From: Flavobacteriaceae bacterium
GTDB taxonomy: Bacteria > Bacteroidota > Bacteroidia > Flavobacteriales > Flavobacteriaceae
DNA length: 64,000 nucleotides
Direction: 5' to 3'
NCBI GenBank assembly: GCA_028279515.1
Contig: JANQNQ010000001.1
Span: 496,001-560,000, forward strand
Position 1 is the first letter of the stretch. Each line of letters starts with the position of its first letter. The notes under the pieces are model-generated. The model was given only the letters and a program-made list of their open reading frames with translations, did no database searches and was not told where the DNA came from. Both the position numbers and the translations under genes were made by a program. Positions 15,860 through 25,567 of the stretch are shown piece after piece.

Positions 15860-18313
15860 TTAGAAAATTCCTCCGCTGCCTGATTTTTCATCGTTATCTC
15901 TACGCTTACGCGACTTGGCTCTGTACTTGCTGCTACCAAATCGGTAGGATAGTCCTACAAAGACCGTTTGACTCTCCCAGTTGAAGGCTCCCACTTGGCT
16001 AAAAGGCCTAGTGCCATCAAAAGCGAATTGCATCGTATTGAAGATATCGTTGTAGTTTACGCTAAGCGTTCCCTTTCGGTCTGCAAAACTATAACGCGCA
16101 CCTACGTTCACAAAGTACATTGGATCTAGATCAAATTGCACGCCTCTGTTTTTTCCACGGTAGAATCCGAAAGCAGAAAGTGATAATTTCTTGGTCACTT
16201 TAAAGTTGTTGAACATTCTAAAATTCCAAGCGGTGTTGTCCACAGAAACGTTTTCAGTTACGATATCGTCAACAGATGGAGTTACTCCGTCTTCTCTTGG
16301 TAGACTTTCTGTAAAACTTTTTTGCGTTTGCGTGAATAGATCAAAGCTCGCGTTAAAATTCCACCAACTTGTCGGTCTATAATTACTAGAAATCTCGATA
16401 CCGTATGAAGAAGTGTTATCAAAGTTGTCATGTGTTAGGATGACTCTGTCCAAATTGTTTCGGTCTACATACACAGCTCTGTTGATTTCATCTTCGATGG
16501 CACGATAGAATACGCCTCCAGTGATACTACCTTTTTCTAGCTGGCGCGTGTAATTTGCTTCGATAGAGTTGGTGAACTGCGGTATCAACTGAGGGTTCCC
16601 GAAGGAAGAAATCAATGGTGTCGCCCATTCTCTAATTGGGTTTACCTGTCCGATACCAGGACGATCTACACGTCTACTGTAACTAACTTGATATGTATTC
16701 TTCTCACTTGGATTGTACGTCAAGAAGACCGATGGGTATACCTGAGTATAATCATTTCTAAAAGCTGCTACCGCATTGGTATCGGCTACCACTTCAACCG
16801 TTTCAAAACGAGCACCTACTTGGTACGACCATTTCTTGTATTGCTTTCCGTAGGTCACATAGGCCGAATAGATATCTCTTGTGTATTCGAACTTAGTACT
16901 AGGCGTAGGTACCAGCTCTCCATTAGAATTAAATGATTGCCCGGTTGAGCTATAGTCAATCGTAGAGTTGAATAATCTGGCTTGCGCTCCAAGTTCCAAT
17001 TTTTCAGTATCTGAAAGCGGATTCACATAGTCTAAGTTCACTGTGGTACGATCTCTATCGGTATCAGAGAAATCCATATAGTCATCTAAGAAAGCCGCTC
17101 CTTGAAAAGAGAAATCCGCGTCCTCATCACCATCAAAGACGTTGTAGTCAACTTCTAATTCGATGTTATGTCCTTCTTTTGCAAAATCTAACTTATAGTT
17201 AAAGTTGTATTGAGACGACATATTATTGTTGTCATTCAAGAATAACTGAAGGTTGTTTCGAGCTGTATCGTCATAAAAACGAATATCAGTTGTTCCTTCA
17301 GTTGCTCCGTCAAAGATGTTTTGATTCGTAAAGAACGAAAGCGTGTTTTTTTCATTCAGATAGAAATCGATTCCGGCCTTGATGAGGTGGGATTTGCTGT
17401 TATCTCTGAATTTGAAGAATTGCTCAGAATTGTCATCTGCTCTAAAGATGTTTCCGTAGTTGTCATTCTTAGCGATGTTATTTCCGTAGTTTCCGTAGAC
17501 ATTGATCTTACCATTACGGTAGTTCATATCGATAGAACTGTTAAACTTCGCATTCTCGTCATAGTTTAGACCGATGTTTACGTTTCCGTTAAACCCGATA
17601 TTGGCATTCTTGTGCAAGACGATGTTAATGATACCACTCATCCCTTCTGGATTATACTTGGCCGAAGGATTGGTGATTAATTCGATCTTTTTGATCGATG
17701 TTGAAGGAATTTGTCTCAACAGCTGTGCTGCCGGAACATTGGTGAGTTTTCCGTCAACCATCACCTGAACATTCTGGTTTCCGCGCAAGCTAATGTCTCC
17801 TGTTTGCTGGTCAACATTTACCGAAGGAATATTATTCATTATATCTGAAGCCGTTGGCCCAGAGGTGGTAAGGTCTTTACCGACGTTGATCACCTTTCGG
17901 TCGATCTTTTGCTCGATGGTTGATCGCTCAGCTACGACTTCAACCCCTTCTAATTCGGCAATGTCTTCCTCTAAAGCAATATTGCCCAGTTTTAAATTAC
18001 GATTCCTTCTAGTAATGGTTAGATCCTGGTTATAGGTCTTATATCCTATAAACTGAACCTCTAAAACAAAGTTTCCTTCCGGAATTTTTTTGATCTCAAA
18101 TTTTCCGTTATCATCGGTGATACCACCGGTCACGGTACTTTGATCTTCTTTTTTCTTAATTACAACAGAGGCATAAGGAATAGGCTCTTGTAAATTTTTG
18201 TCGATAATGACACCTGAAACGCTTCCGATACTTGGTAAAGAAGGTGAAGAAGATGCTTGTGCGTTGATTTGAAGTGCAAACAACAGTGCGCACAAAAACA
18301 TGAATTTTCTCAT
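15860..18313 (-). CDS. Outer-membrane beta-barrel (TonB-dependent receptor-like) protein
   Basis: Protein of 817 residues. Signal peptide (to about residue 20), then a carboxypeptidase-D regulatory-like domain (about 30-115: GSVSGVIIDKNLQEPIPYASVVIK), a plug-like domain (about 130-235: DIMNNIPSVNVDQQTGDIS, MVDGK, INIVLHKN) and a long beta-barrel ending in aromatic-alternating strands. The last 20 residues are unusually basic and glycine-rich (ending GSGGIF) rather than a classic terminal aromatic strand. It resembles the OMP_b-brl_3 class, not SusC: it is shorter and no SusD gene is adjacent. Ligand unknown; iron complexes or peptides are possible. Confidence 0.88.
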   Translation of the reverse strand: MRKFMFLCALLFALQINAQASSSPSLPSIGSVSGVIIDKNLQEPIPYASVVIKKKEDQSTVTGGITDDNGKFEIKKIPEGNFVLEVQFIGYKTYNQDLTITRRNRNLKLGNIALEEDIAELEGVEVVAERSTIEQKIDRKVINVGKDLTTSGPTASDIMNNIPSVNVDQQTGDISLRGNQNVQVMVDGKLTNVPAAQLLRQIPSTSIKKIELITNPSAKYNPEGMSGIINIVLHKNANIGFNGNVNIGLNYDENAKFNSSIDMNYRNGKINVYGNYGNNIAKNDNYGNIFRADDNSEQFFKFRDNSKSHLIKAGIDFYLNEKNTLSFFTNQNIFDGATEGTTDIRFYDDTARNNLQLFLNDNNNMSSQYNFNYKLDFAKEGHNIELEVDYNVFDGDEDADFSFQGAAFLDDYMDFSDTDRDRTTVNLDYVNPLSDTEKLELGAQARLFNSTIDYSSTGQSFNSNGELVPTPSTKFEYTRDIYSAYVTYGKQYKKWSYQVGARFETVEVVADTNAVAAFRNDYTQVYPSVFLTYNPSEKNTYQVSYSRRVDRPGIGQVNPIREWATPLISSFGNPQLIPQFTNSIEANYTRQLEKGSITGGVFYRAIEDEINRAVYVDRNNLDRVILTHDNFDNTSSYGIEISSNYRPTSWWNFNASFDLFTQTQKSFTESLPREDGVTPSVDDIVTENVSVDNTAWNFRMFNNFKVTKKLSLSAFGFYRGKNRGVQFDLDPMYFVNVGARYSFADRKGTLSVNYNDIFNTMQFAFDGTRPFSQVGAFNWESQTVFVGLSYRFGSSKYRAKSRKRRDNDEKSGSGGIF

Positions 18314-18443
18314 TGGTTAGATTGTTTTCGTTTATTGATTGATGAATTATAAAGCCTACTTTTGCGTAAGTTTTATACAGAATGGACGACGTTTAGATAA
18401 TTGTGTTACTCACTTTAACACACCTTAACACTACTTTAACAAA

Positions 18444-18806
18444 ATGAACAAAAAGACATTGGTTTTAGGAGCTTCTTTGAAACCCGATCGATATTCTAAC
18501 CTGGCAATTCATAGATTGACCAATAAAGACATTGAGGTCGAGGCCTTTGGCTTAAAATCAGGCGATGTGGCGGGTGTTTCTATCGATACCCAATTGATCG
18601 CCTACGATAATATTGATACCATTACTTTATATTTAAATCCGAAGCGACAAGAAGCGTATTACGATTACATTTTAAGTTTGAAACCGAAGCGCGTGATTTT
18701 CAATCCAGGTACTGAGAATCCTGAACTGATAAACATCCTCCAGAAAAACGGAATTATAGCAGAAGTGGCTTGTACCTTAGTGCTACTCTCTACGGATCAA
18801 TACTAG
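18444..18806 (+). CDS. CoA-binding domain protein
   Basis: Small protein of 120 residues made of one Rossmann-type CoA-binding domain (CoA_binding_2, YccU-like): [20 protein letters not shown] at the N-terminus, the [12 protein letters not shown] middle and [12 protein letters not shown] near residue 90. Such proteins bind CoA or related nucleotides; no enzyme activity is visible. Its last 24 bp overlap the end of the convergent symporter gene, so the two coding regions share sequence on opposite strands. Confidence 0.85.
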   Translation: MNKKTLVLGASLKPDRYSNLAIHRLTNKDIEVEAFGLKSGDVAGVSIDTQLIAYDNIDTITLYLNPKRQEAYYDYILSLKPKRVIFNPGTENPELINILQKNGIIAEVACTLVLLSTDQY

Positions 18807-20255
18807 GCCTAAGAAGGTGAGGAGCCCGTTTACTATGAGCAATTCAAAACCAAATATATAGCCACCCAGCAGAGCTTCAGAGTTATTGGCGAGTAAATAA
18901 GAAAGTATCACCGAAATCCCTGCTACTATCCAAACGTATCTGTCTTTGACCTTTTCTTTTGTAAAGATTCCGAAGGCAAAAAGACCTAATAGCGGGCCGT
19001 AGGTATATCCAGCAACCGTGAGTAACTCGTCAATGACACTTTTGTTGTTTAAACTATTGAATATCACCACCACAATAACAAGTAACACAGACATGGCAAC
19101 GTGTACTTGTCCTCTGATTTTCTTTTGAAGTTCCTTCGCTTTTTTCTCAATATTTAGGAAGTCTACGGAAAACGATGTGGTCAGAGATGTCAAAGCAGAA
19201 TCTGCACTTGAATAGGCAGCCGCTATAAGTCCGAGCAAAAAGAAAATACCTAAAGAAATCCCTAAGCCACCATTGAGTGCAATTTCAGGGAAGAGTAGGT
19301 CGGTCTTTTGTTTGCCCTCCATCATGGGAATTGCAATGTCAGCTCTTTCGGCATAGATAAACAGTAAAGCGCCTAGCAAAAGGAAGAAAAAGTTGACCAC
19401 TACTAATACTAGGCTAAAAGAGACCATATTCTTCTGTGCATCTTTTAAAGTTTTGCAGGTAAGATTCTTTTGCATCATATCTTGGTCCAACCCTGTCATA
19501 CAAATGGCAATGAACATGCCACCCAAGAACTGTTTTATCAAGTGGTTCTTTGCTAAGAAACTATCTGTAAACCAAATCTTGTTATACTTGGCCAATTCTT
19601 CTGAAGCAAGAAAATCTCCAAACGACCAGTTTAGTTGTTTTAAAATTAAGACAATAGCAAACCCAACAGCCAAAAGCATAAATAACGTTTGTAAAGTGTC
19701 TGTCCAAACAATGGTCTTTATTCCGCCGCGAAAAGTATAGAGCCAAATCATCAGAATCGAGATAATTACTGTAAACGTAAATGGCCATTGTATTCCAAAG
19801 ACCTCAATGTCGTTAAAGACAAACTGCTGAAGTACAATAGCTACTAAATACAATCTAAAGCTTGCACCCAGAACCCTTGAGATAAAGAAGAAAAAAGCAC
19901 CCGTTTTATGACTTACAGTTCCAAACCTTTCATTGAGATATTCGTATATAGAAGTTACATTTAGTCTATAATAAATAGGCATGAGAACATATGCAATTAC
20001 AAAATACCCAACCAAGTATCCAAAGACCACTTGCATATATCCAAATTGACTACTGCCAACCCATCCAGGTACAGAAATAAAGGTGACGCCACTAAGCGAA
20101 GCGCCGATCATTCCGAAGGCCACCAAGTACCATGGAGATTTCCTATTAGCCTTGAAAAAAGTTTCATTGCTGTTATCTTTTCCAGTAAAGTATGAGATCA
20201 AGATCAGCACTCCGAAATAGGCGGCGATCAAAAAAAGAATGTGGGTAGATTGCAT
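18783..20255 (-). CDS. Sodium:solute symporter
   Basis: The frame is open to 20390, but the start at 20255 ([20 protein letters not shown]) is chosen because it begins the first membrane helix and avoids running toward recR; this gives 490 residues. About 13 hydrophobic segments and the family motif [20 protein letters not shown] near residue 50, plus the [21 protein letters not shown] motif typical of the SSS family Na+ site. It uses the sodium gradient to import a small solute (sugar, amino acid, vitamin or similar; not decidable). Tail-to-tail overlap with the CoA-binding protein gene; divergent from recR with 84 bp between. Confidence 0.9.
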   Translation of the reverse strand: MQSTHILFLIAAYFGVLILISYFTGKDNSNETFFKANRKSPWYLVAFGMIGASLSGVTFISVPGWVGSSQFGYMQVVFGYLVGYFVIAYVLMPIYYRLNVTSIYEYLNERFGTVSHKTGAFFFFISRVLGASFRLYLVAIVLQQFVFNDIEVFGIQWPFTFTVIISILMIWLYTFRGGIKTIVWTDTLQTLFMLLAVGFAIVLILKQLNWSFGDFLASEELAKYNKIWFTDSFLAKNHLIKQFLGGMFIAICMTGLDQDMMQKNLTCKTLKDAQKNMVSFSLVLVVVNFFFLLLGALLFIYAERADIAIPMMEGKQKTDLLFPEIALNGGLGISLGIFFLLGLIAAAYSSADSALTSLTTSFSVDFLNIEKKAKELQKKIRGQVHVAMSVLLVIVVVIFNSLNNKSVIDELLTVAGYTYGPLLGLFAFGIFTKEKVKDRYVWIVAGISVILSYLLANNSEALLGGYIFGFELLIVNGLLTFLGLVLIRRE

Positions 20256-20339
20256 AGATTTGATATTGCTCGCAGCAAAATACAAACTTCGCGGCATAAA
20301 ATCTAACATTGATAAATCTAAAATCGTAAATTCGCAGCT

Positions 20340-20960
20340 ATGGAATTCTCCTCGAAATTGCTTGAAAATGCGGTGTACGAAATGTCGCAATTGCCAGGGA
20401 TTGGTAAACGTACGGCCTTGCGCTTGGTGCTACATTTGTTGCGCCAACCACAGGATCAGACCGAGCGACTTTCGTTTGCGTTACAGAACCTTAGAAGCGA
20501 GATCAAGTATTGCAAAAACTGTCATAATATCTCTGATGTGGATCTTTGCGAGATATGCGCAAATAGCTCACGAGACGAAAGCATTGTTTGTGTGGTCGAA
20601 GATATCAGAGACGTCATGGCTATCGAGAATACGAGCCAGTATCGTGGTCATTATCACGTTTTAGGCGGAAAGATCTCGCCAATGGATGGCGTGGGTCCGC
20701 AGGACCTCACGATTGCATCGCTGGTCGAAAAGGTGAAATCGGGAACCGTGAAAGAGCTGATCTTTGCATTGAGTTCAACGATGGAAGGAGATACCACCAA
20801 TTTCTATATTTATAAACAGATCGAAGGACAAGCGGTCGAGGTGTCTACCATCGCAAGAGGAATTGCCGTAGGTGACGAACTCGAGTACGCCGATGAAGTA
20901 ACGCTGGGACGAAGCATCCTCAACCGAATTCCGTTCGAAAATTCTCTAAAAAGCTCATAG
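20340..20960 (+). CDS. recR: Recombination mediator protein RecR
   Basis: Protein of 206 residues, the usual length. It has a helix-hairpin-helix-like start ([17 protein letters not shown]), the four-Cys zinc motif ([16 protein letters not shown]) and a TOPRIM domain ([14 protein letters not shown], then [16 protein letters not shown] and SSTMEGDTT). RecR works with RecF and RecO to load RecA at gaps in DNA. Located 6 bp upstream of the GT2 gene, with which it is probably co-transcribed. Confidence 0.97.
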   Translation: MEFSSKLLENAVYEMSQLPGIGKRTALRLVLHLLRQPQDQTERLSFALQNLRSEIKYCKNCHNISDVDLCEICANSSRDESIVCVVEDIRDVMAIENTSQYRGHYHVLGGKISPMDGVGPQDLTIASLVEKVKSGTVKELIFALSSTMEGDTTNFYIYKQIEGQAVEVSTIARGIAVGDELEYADEVTLGRSILNRIPFENSLKSS

Positions 20961-20966
20961 TACTTC

Positions 20967-22112
20967 ATGAAGCTGTCTGTCATTATTCTCAATTACAATG
21001 TTCGCTATTTCTTAGAGCAATGCATCCAAAGTGTGCTTCAGGCTACGAAAGATTTGAATGCAGAGGTCATTGTAGTAGATAATGCATCGGCCGATGATAG
21101 CTGTGCCATGGTACGCGAGAAGTTTCCGCAGGTAACATTAATAGCCAACACTGATAATAAAGGGTTTCCGAAGGGAAACAACCAAGGAGTTGCCGTGGCT
21201 AGCGGAGAATACGTCTGTATCTTAAATCCAGATACGGTCGTGGCCGAAGATACGTTTGTCAAAGCGCTGGACTTTGCCGAGAAGAAAGAACATTGCGGAA
21301 TTGTTGGAGTCAAGCTGATCGACGGGACGGGCAATTTCTTGCCAGAAAGCAAGCGAGGGATTCCGACGCCATGGGTAGCCTTCACCAAGTTCAGTGGCTT
21401 GCACAAGCTTTCTTCTAAATTATTCGGAAAATATTATGCCTCTCACTTGAGTCAGAACGAAAACGGAAAAGTTGACATTTTGGTCGGTGCCTTTATGTTG
21501 ATGAAGAAAGAAGTATATGAGCAAGTTGGAGGTTTTGACGAAACCTATTTTATGTTCGGTGAAGATGTAGACCTTTCGTATACGGTACAGAAGGCTGGGT
21601 ATGAAAACTACTTCTTTTCTGAAACAACAGTTATACATTATAAAGGAGAGAGCACTCGGAAGGATAGTACCTTTCTCAAGAATTTTAGAGACGGGATGCA
21701 CATCTTTCACAAGAAGTACTTTAAGGGCGGGTGGTTATTTGACCTTTTTCTAAAAATTGGGATTGAACAGTTTTCACGCTTCAAGATGAAACAAGGAAAT
21801 GTTGATCGTTACAAACGACCGCAAAAGACCTTCGTGTTGTCGAAAACTGACCTTGATTTGAATTCGATCAATAATGCAATCGGACTTACAACAGAACGAC
21901 TTTCAGATATTTCACAACTTCCTCGAAAAGAAAGAGAAGTGCTTTGGCAAATCGTCTTTGACGGAAATTCATTTTCCAACAAAGAGATTATCAGTATGTT
22001 AAACCAGCTCAGAAATGACAACTTTACCTTTAGGATATTACCAAAAGATTGTAATTTTATCCTCGGAAGTGATCATAGTGACAGCCGCGGAGAAGCGATT
22101 GTGTTACAATAG
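20967..22112 (+). CDS. Family 2 glycosyltransferase
   Basis: Protein of 381 residues. GT-A fold with the start LSVIILNYNVRYFLEQCI, the VVDNASADDS nucleotide-sugar site, NKGFPKGNNQGV, the NPDTVV metal-site equivalent of DxD, and FGEDVDLSYTVQKAGY (the ED acceptor/base motif). It resembles rhamnosyltransferase-like GT2 enzymes that build cell-surface polysaccharides at the inner face of the membrane. The C-terminal about 100 residues are a less conserved, hydrophilic extension (KDCNFILGSDHSDSRGEA at the end). Only 6 bp after recR, so an unusual but tight pairing with a DNA-repair gene. Confidence 0.92.
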   Translation: MKLSVIILNYNVRYFLEQCIQSVLQATKDLNAEVIVVDNASADDSCAMVREKFPQVTLIANTDNKGFPKGNNQGVAVASGEYVCILNPDTVVAEDTFVKALDFAEKKEHCGIVGVKLIDGTGNFLPESKRGIPTPWVAFTKFSGLHKLSSKLFGKYYASHLSQNENGKVDILVGAFMLMKKEVYEQVGGFDETYFMFGEDVDLSYTVQKAGYENYFFSETTVIHYKGESTRKDSTFLKNFRDGMHIFHKKYFKGGWLFDLFLKIGIEQFSRFKMKQGNVDRYKRPQKTFVLSKTDLDLNSINNAIGLTTERLSDISQLPRKEREVLWQIVFDGNSFSNKEIISMLNQLRNDNFTFRILPKDCNFILGSDHSDSRGEAIVLQ

Positions 22113-22155
22113 AAATTTTATTGCATTTAATTTAAAAAAAGAACTCTATTTTTAA

Positions 22156-22163
22156 TATTTTTG
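22156..22163 (+). promoter_or_regulatory. -7 element TATTTTTG of the E2 gene
   Basis: Exact match to TAnnTTTG, 37 bp before the ATG. No TTG was found at the right -33 spacing; the upstream area is A-rich. Confidence 0.5.
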
Positions 22164-22200
22164 CAATTCAACAATAAAAAAACATCTTCATTTTACAGAT

Positions 22201-23535
22201 ATGGCAAAGTTTGAGCTAAAACTGCCCAAGATGGGAGAGAGTGTTGCCGAAGCAACAATCACCACATGGTTAAAAGAAGTGGGGGATACCATCGAGATGG
22301 ACGAAGCGGTGCTAGAAATAGCGACCGATAAAGTGGACTCTGAAGTTCCGTCAGAAGTAGACGGGGTTTTAGTGGAAAAATTCTTTGATGTTGATGATGT
22401 GGTACAAGTAGGACAAGTACTGGCTGTGATCGAAACTGATGGCGAAGGCGCTTCAGACAACGGAAGCGAAGTGGTAACCGCCACCGTTCCTGAATCTGCA
22501 ACTGTAGCGGCTGTTGAAGAAACTGTATCCGTAGCAAAAGAGACTGCTGCTCCTGCGGTGGCTGATTTTTCAAGTTCAGAGCGCTTTTATTCACCTTTGG
22601 TGAAGAACATCGCCAAGGAAGAGGGCGTTTCGTTAGAAGAGCTCGAAGCCGTTCAAGGAACCGGAAAAGAAGGCCGCGTAACGAAGAATGACATTTTAGA
22701 TTACGTAAAGAATAGAGGGTCGAAATCAGCACCGGCTGCTGCACCTACCGTTAAGCCGGCGGCTGCAACTCCGGTAAAAGAAAGCCCGAAGGCAAAACCT
22801 GTAGCAGTACCTGTTTCAGTCAATGGTGAAGACGAAGTGATCGAAATGACACGAATGGGCAAACTGATCGCGCACCATATGGTAGAGAGCGTTAGCACAT
22901 CTGCTCATGTACAAAGTTTCGTTGAGGTTGACGTGACCAACATTTGGAACTGGCGTAATAAGCACAAAAAAGCCTTCGAAGCTAGAGAAGGAGAGAAATT
23001 GACCTTTACACCGATCTTTATGGAAGCGGTGGCCAAGGCATTGAAAGACTTCCCGATGATGAATATCCAAGTCAACGGAGATACGATCGTCAAGAAAAAG
23101 AACATCAACTTAGGAATGGCAGCAGCGTTACCCGATGGTAACCTGATCGTTCCTGTGATAAAGAACGCGGATCAATTGAACTTGGTCGGAATGGCCAAAG
23201 CGGTTAACGATCTTGCCAACCGTGCTAGAAACAACCAATTGAAGCCGGATGAGATCCAAGGCGGAACTTATACAGTAACCAACGTAGGTACGTTTGGAAG
23301 TGTTATGGGAACCCCTATCATCAATCAACCTCAAGTAGGTATCCTTGCACTTGGAGCCATCAGAAAGGTGCCAGCTGTTATCGAGACACCGGAGGGAGAT
23401 TTTATCGGTATCCGCATGAAAATGTTCTTATCGCACAGTTATGACCACCGTGTAGTGAACGGAGCGCTTGGAGGGATGTTCGTAAAGAGCGTAGCCGACT
23501 ATTTGGAAGCGTGGGATAGCAATAGAGAGATCTAA
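22201..23535 (+). CDS. 2-oxo acid dehydrogenase complex E2 (dihydrolipoamide acyltransferase)
   Basis: Protein of 444 residues: lipoyl domain (about 1-78, lipoylated Lys44 in TDKVDSE), flexible Ala/Val/Pro linkers, peripheral subunit-binding domain (about 131-170: FYSPLVKNIAKEEGVSLEEL) and the catalytic acyltransferase domain (about 210-444). The active-site motif is HRVVNG at 416-421, where most E2 enzymes have HRVVDG; the His is present. It transfers an acyl group from lipoate to CoA. Acyl specificity (branched-chain versus pyruvate or 2-oxoglutarate) cannot be settled; the single lipoyl domain fits a branched-chain E2. No E1 or E3 gene is adjacent, so the complex is encoded at several loci. 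Confidence 0.92.
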   Translation: MAKFELKLPKMGESVAEATITTWLKEVGDTIEMDEAVLEIATDKVDSEVPSEVDGVLVEKFFDVDDVVQVGQVLAVIETDGEGASDNGSEVVTATVPESATVAAVEETVSVAKETAAPAVADFSSSERFYSPLVKNIAKEEGVSLEELEAVQGTGKEGRVTKNDILDYVKNRGSKSAPAAAPTVKPAAATPVKESPKAKPVAVPVSVNGEDEVIEMTRMGKLIAHHMVESVSTSAHVQSFVEVDVTNIWNWRNKHKKAFEAREGEKLTFTPIFMEAVAKALKDFPMMNIQVNGDTIVKKKNINLGMAAALPDGNLIVPVIKNADQLNLVGMAKAVNDLANRARNNQLKPDEIQGGTYTVTNVGTFGSVMGTPIINQPQVGILALGAIRKVPAVIETPEGDFIGIRMKMFLSHSYDHRVVNGALGGMFVKSVADYLEAWDSNREI

Positions 23536-23561
23536 GAGAATATAGAATATATAGTAAAGAG

Positions 23562-23592
23562 AGACCTGAACACATTGTGTTTGGGTCTTTTT
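23562..23592 (+). terminator. Terminator after the E2 gene
   Basis: AGACC and AACACA pair with GTGTT and GGTCT across a short loop, followed by TTTTT. It lies just before the convergent BLUF gene end. Confidence 0.7.
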
Positions 23593-23595
23593 GGT

Positions 23596-24042
23596 TTAAG
23601 ACGCCTCAAAAGACAATCCGCGATGTTCGTGTTTCTTAATAAACGATTTGAGCACTGAGATTCCAGGATTGCGAACCTTCGGGTCGAGCCCCTTAAACAA
23701 TCGCTCTTCGTTTAACGCCTTTTGTCGCTTGTGAATATCAAAATTGGGAGTCACATTCTCGAAGGCCATGTCCCAAGCATCAAATTGACGTTCGTAAAGG
23801 TCGCCTTCGGCTATTTTTATGACGTGCTTATGACGCACATCCTCCTTTATTTTTTGAAAGAGATGCTGAACGGCAGGCTTGCTTCCTTCAATGTATTGCA
23901 CAAAATTACCTTCCTTATAAAGTAAGAGTCCAGTGATCCCGTTTTCCTTATTTAAAAAACGAACCTGTTCATGCAATTCTGTGAGCATGTCTTCATCAAA
24001 AGGAAAAGCCTCGTAGCTTATGTAGCATAAATAATGAACCAT
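23596..24042 (-). CDS. Short BLUF-domain blue-light photoreceptor
   Basis: Protein of 148 residues, essentially one BLUF domain (about 1-95) plus a short basic tail with no output domain. Flavin-site residues line up with PixD: Tyr7, Asn31, Gln49 (GNFVQYIEG), Trp90 and Met92 (DAWDMAF). BLUF proteins bind FAD and shift their hydrogen-bond network in blue light; short ones signal through a protein partner. The gene follows a GyrI-like effector-binding protein on the same strand (168 bp upstream), with a palindrome between. The partner and the light response are unknown. Confidence 0.92.
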   Translation of the reverse strand: MVHYLCYISYEAFPFDEDMLTELHEQVRFLNKENGITGLLLYKEGNFVQYIEGSKPAVQHLFQKIKEDVRHKHVIKIAEGDLYERQFDAWDMAFENVTPNFDIHKRQKALNEERLFKGLDPKVRNPGISVLKSFIKKHEHRGLSFEAS

Positions 24043-24165
24043 AACGTATGCGTTTTTATGATTCTTAGAAAGTAAAAATGATTAATAGCGTTGCTCGATA
24101 AGTTGCTTCTTAAAGTTACAAAATATTCTTATGAAAAAGAAGATAAAAATCTGTAAAACAGGCAT

Positions 24166-24182
24166 TTACGGTTTAACCGTAA
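24166..24182. promoter_or_regulatory. 17-bp palindrome between the GyrI-like and BLUF genes
   Basis: TTACGGTTTAACCGTAA: perfect 8-bp arms around a central T. It lies about 125 bp upstream of the BLUF start codon and 29 bp after the GyrI-like stop. No T-run follows it on the minus strand, so an operator is more likely than a terminator. Confidence 0.45.
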
Positions 24183-24210
24183 TAGGTTGACAGAAAGGCA
24201 TCAAAAAGAG

Positions 24211-24672
24211 TTAGTCTTCAACCGATACCCAGGTCGTGACCACAGCATTGGCCGGATCCATCTTATCCAGTTGATAAAGATCAAAATCGGTACGGTAGGC
24301 TCTTTTCAGGTCTGAGCTCCAAATATGTACCCAAGTGTCCAAAACAGATTTTGGGAGCTCACCCCGTGAAGTGAAGATTTCAAATTGACCATCGGCCATT
24401 ATACCAACCATTCCGTCAGGAATTTCATCAAGTGTACTTACACGACAACCCAAAATACAGTCGTACCAATCCAAATGGTCACTTTGATAGTTTGTGTAAA
24501 CGTTGTAAAGATCCGTACTCACCTTATTTGGGATGTTGTCCATGATACCCTCTGCAAAGAAACGGTCCCACAGATTTTTAATATCTGTACCTGCTTTCTT
24601 ATCCTGGTTTATGGTTCGCACAGAAATGCCAATTATATAAGTGGTCGCAAGGGTTCCTTTGGCTGATGTCAT
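24211..24672 (-). CDS. GyrI-like / AraC-type effector-binding domain protein
   Basis: The frame is open to an ATG at 24714, but a -7-like TATCTTAG falls inside that extra stretch, so the ATG at 24672 (MTSAKGTLATTYIIG, 153 residues) is preferred. A single effector-binding domain of the GyrI/BmrR type: LWDRFFAEGIMDNIPN, VYTNYQSDHLDWYDCILGC, DGMVGIMADGQFEIFTSRG and DTWVHIWSSDLKRAYRTDFDLY. Such stand-alone domains bind small hydrophobic or cationic molecules; no DNA-binding part is present. It lies upstream of the BLUF gene on the same strand. Confidence 0.8.
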   Translation of the reverse strand: MTSAKGTLATTYIIGISVRTINQDKKAGTDIKNLWDRFFAEGIMDNIPNKVSTDLYNVYTNYQSDHLDWYDCILGCRVSTLDEIPDGMVGIMADGQFEIFTSRGELPKSVLDTWVHIWSSDLKRAYRTDFDLYQLDKMDPANAVVTTWVSVED

Positions 24673-24781
24673 GACTAAAAAGTATGGAGATTTTGAATGA
24701 CTAAGATACGTCAAAATCAGTGAAAATACCTGCGCGATACTTCAAAAGCAATGTGTATCTTTACACGACTAAAATTAAGCA

Positions 24782-25555
24782 ATGGAATTAAAACTTACGC
24801 GGCCCATCTGTTTCTTCGATTTAGAGACGACTGGGATAGATGTAGCCAAGGATCGTATTGTGGAGATCTCTGTGTTAAAGGTGTATCCCAACGGAAATAA
24901 AGAAAGCAAAACCTGGTTAGTAAATCCAGAAATGCCCATTCCTCCTGGAGCAACAGCCGTTCATGGCATTACGAATGAAAAGGTGGCCAACGAACCTACC
25001 TTTAAACAGCTGTCAAAAGAAGTTTACAATATGGTTAAGGATTCGGACCTCGCAGGTTTTAATTCGGATCGTTTCGACATTCCACTTCTGGCTGAAGAAT
25101 TGTTACGCGCAGATGTAGATTTTGACATGAAAAACAGAGTTTCGGTTGATGTACAGACTATTTTCCATAAAATGGAACAGCGCACACTTTCTGCAGCGTA
25201 TAAATTCTATTGCGATCAAAGCTTAGAAGACGCCCATAGCGCAGAAGCTGATACCAAAGCCACTTACGAGGTGCTCAAGGCTCAGTTAGACCGCTACAGT
25301 GATTTAGAGAACGATATCAAAAAATTAAGTGAATTCACAACAAGAAGAAGGAATGCTGACTTTGCCGGTTTCATAGGGTTTGATGAAGACGAAGAAGAAT
25401 GTTTTTCCTTCGGAAAGCACAAAGGCAAGAAAGTAACGCAAGTGCTGCAAGAAGAGCCTGGCTATTTTGGATGGATATTAAATGCTGACTTTCCACTTTA
25501 TACAAAGAAAGTGTTGACCGCGATCAAATTACGTAGCCTCAATAATAAGTTTTAA
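24782..25555 (+). CDS. DnaQ-like 3'-5' exonuclease
   Basis: Protein of 257 residues. The N-terminal 165 residues are a DEDDh exonuclease with Asp13 and Glu15 (FFDLETTG), Asp99 (FNSDRFD), His152 and Asp157 (AHSAEADTKAT). A C-terminal module (about 195-250: FAGFIGFDEDEE, FGKHKGKKVTQVL, GYFGWILNADFP) resembles the small domain found behind such exonucleases in Bacteroidota. It removes nucleotides from 3' ends; it is not clearly the polymerase III epsilon subunit. Possibly in an operon with the FAH-family, Hpt and cinA genes downstream (12 bp gap to the next). Confidence 0.92.
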   Translation: MELKLTRPICFFDLETTGIDVAKDRIVEISVLKVYPNGNKESKTWLVNPEMPIPPGATAVHGITNEKVANEPTFKQLSKEVYNMVKDSDLAGFNSDRFDIPLLAEELLRADVDFDMKNRVSVDVQTIFHKMEQRTLSAAYKFYCDQSLEDAHSAEADTKATYEVLKAQLDRYSDLENDIKKLSEFTTRRRNADFAGFIGFDEDEEECFSFGKHKGKKVTQVLQEEPGYFGWILNADFPLYTKKVLTAIKLRSLNNKF

Positions 25556-25567
25556 GGAAAATAGCCT

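Noticed and set aside
15860-18313. SusC-type receptor of a polysaccharide utilisation locus
   Set aside because: No SusD neighbour, and the protein is shorter than SusC and has the layout of the general beta-barrel family.
20239-20664. 141-codon open frame overlapping recR and the symporter leader
   Set aside because: Runs out of frame with RecR, whose zinc and TOPRIM motifs fix the true frame.
22259-22744. 161-codon open frame opposite the E2 gene
   Set aside because: It is a shadow of the lipoyl/linker region, has no signal or family look, and its Gln/Leu-rich content arises from the antisense of Ala/Val/Pro codons.
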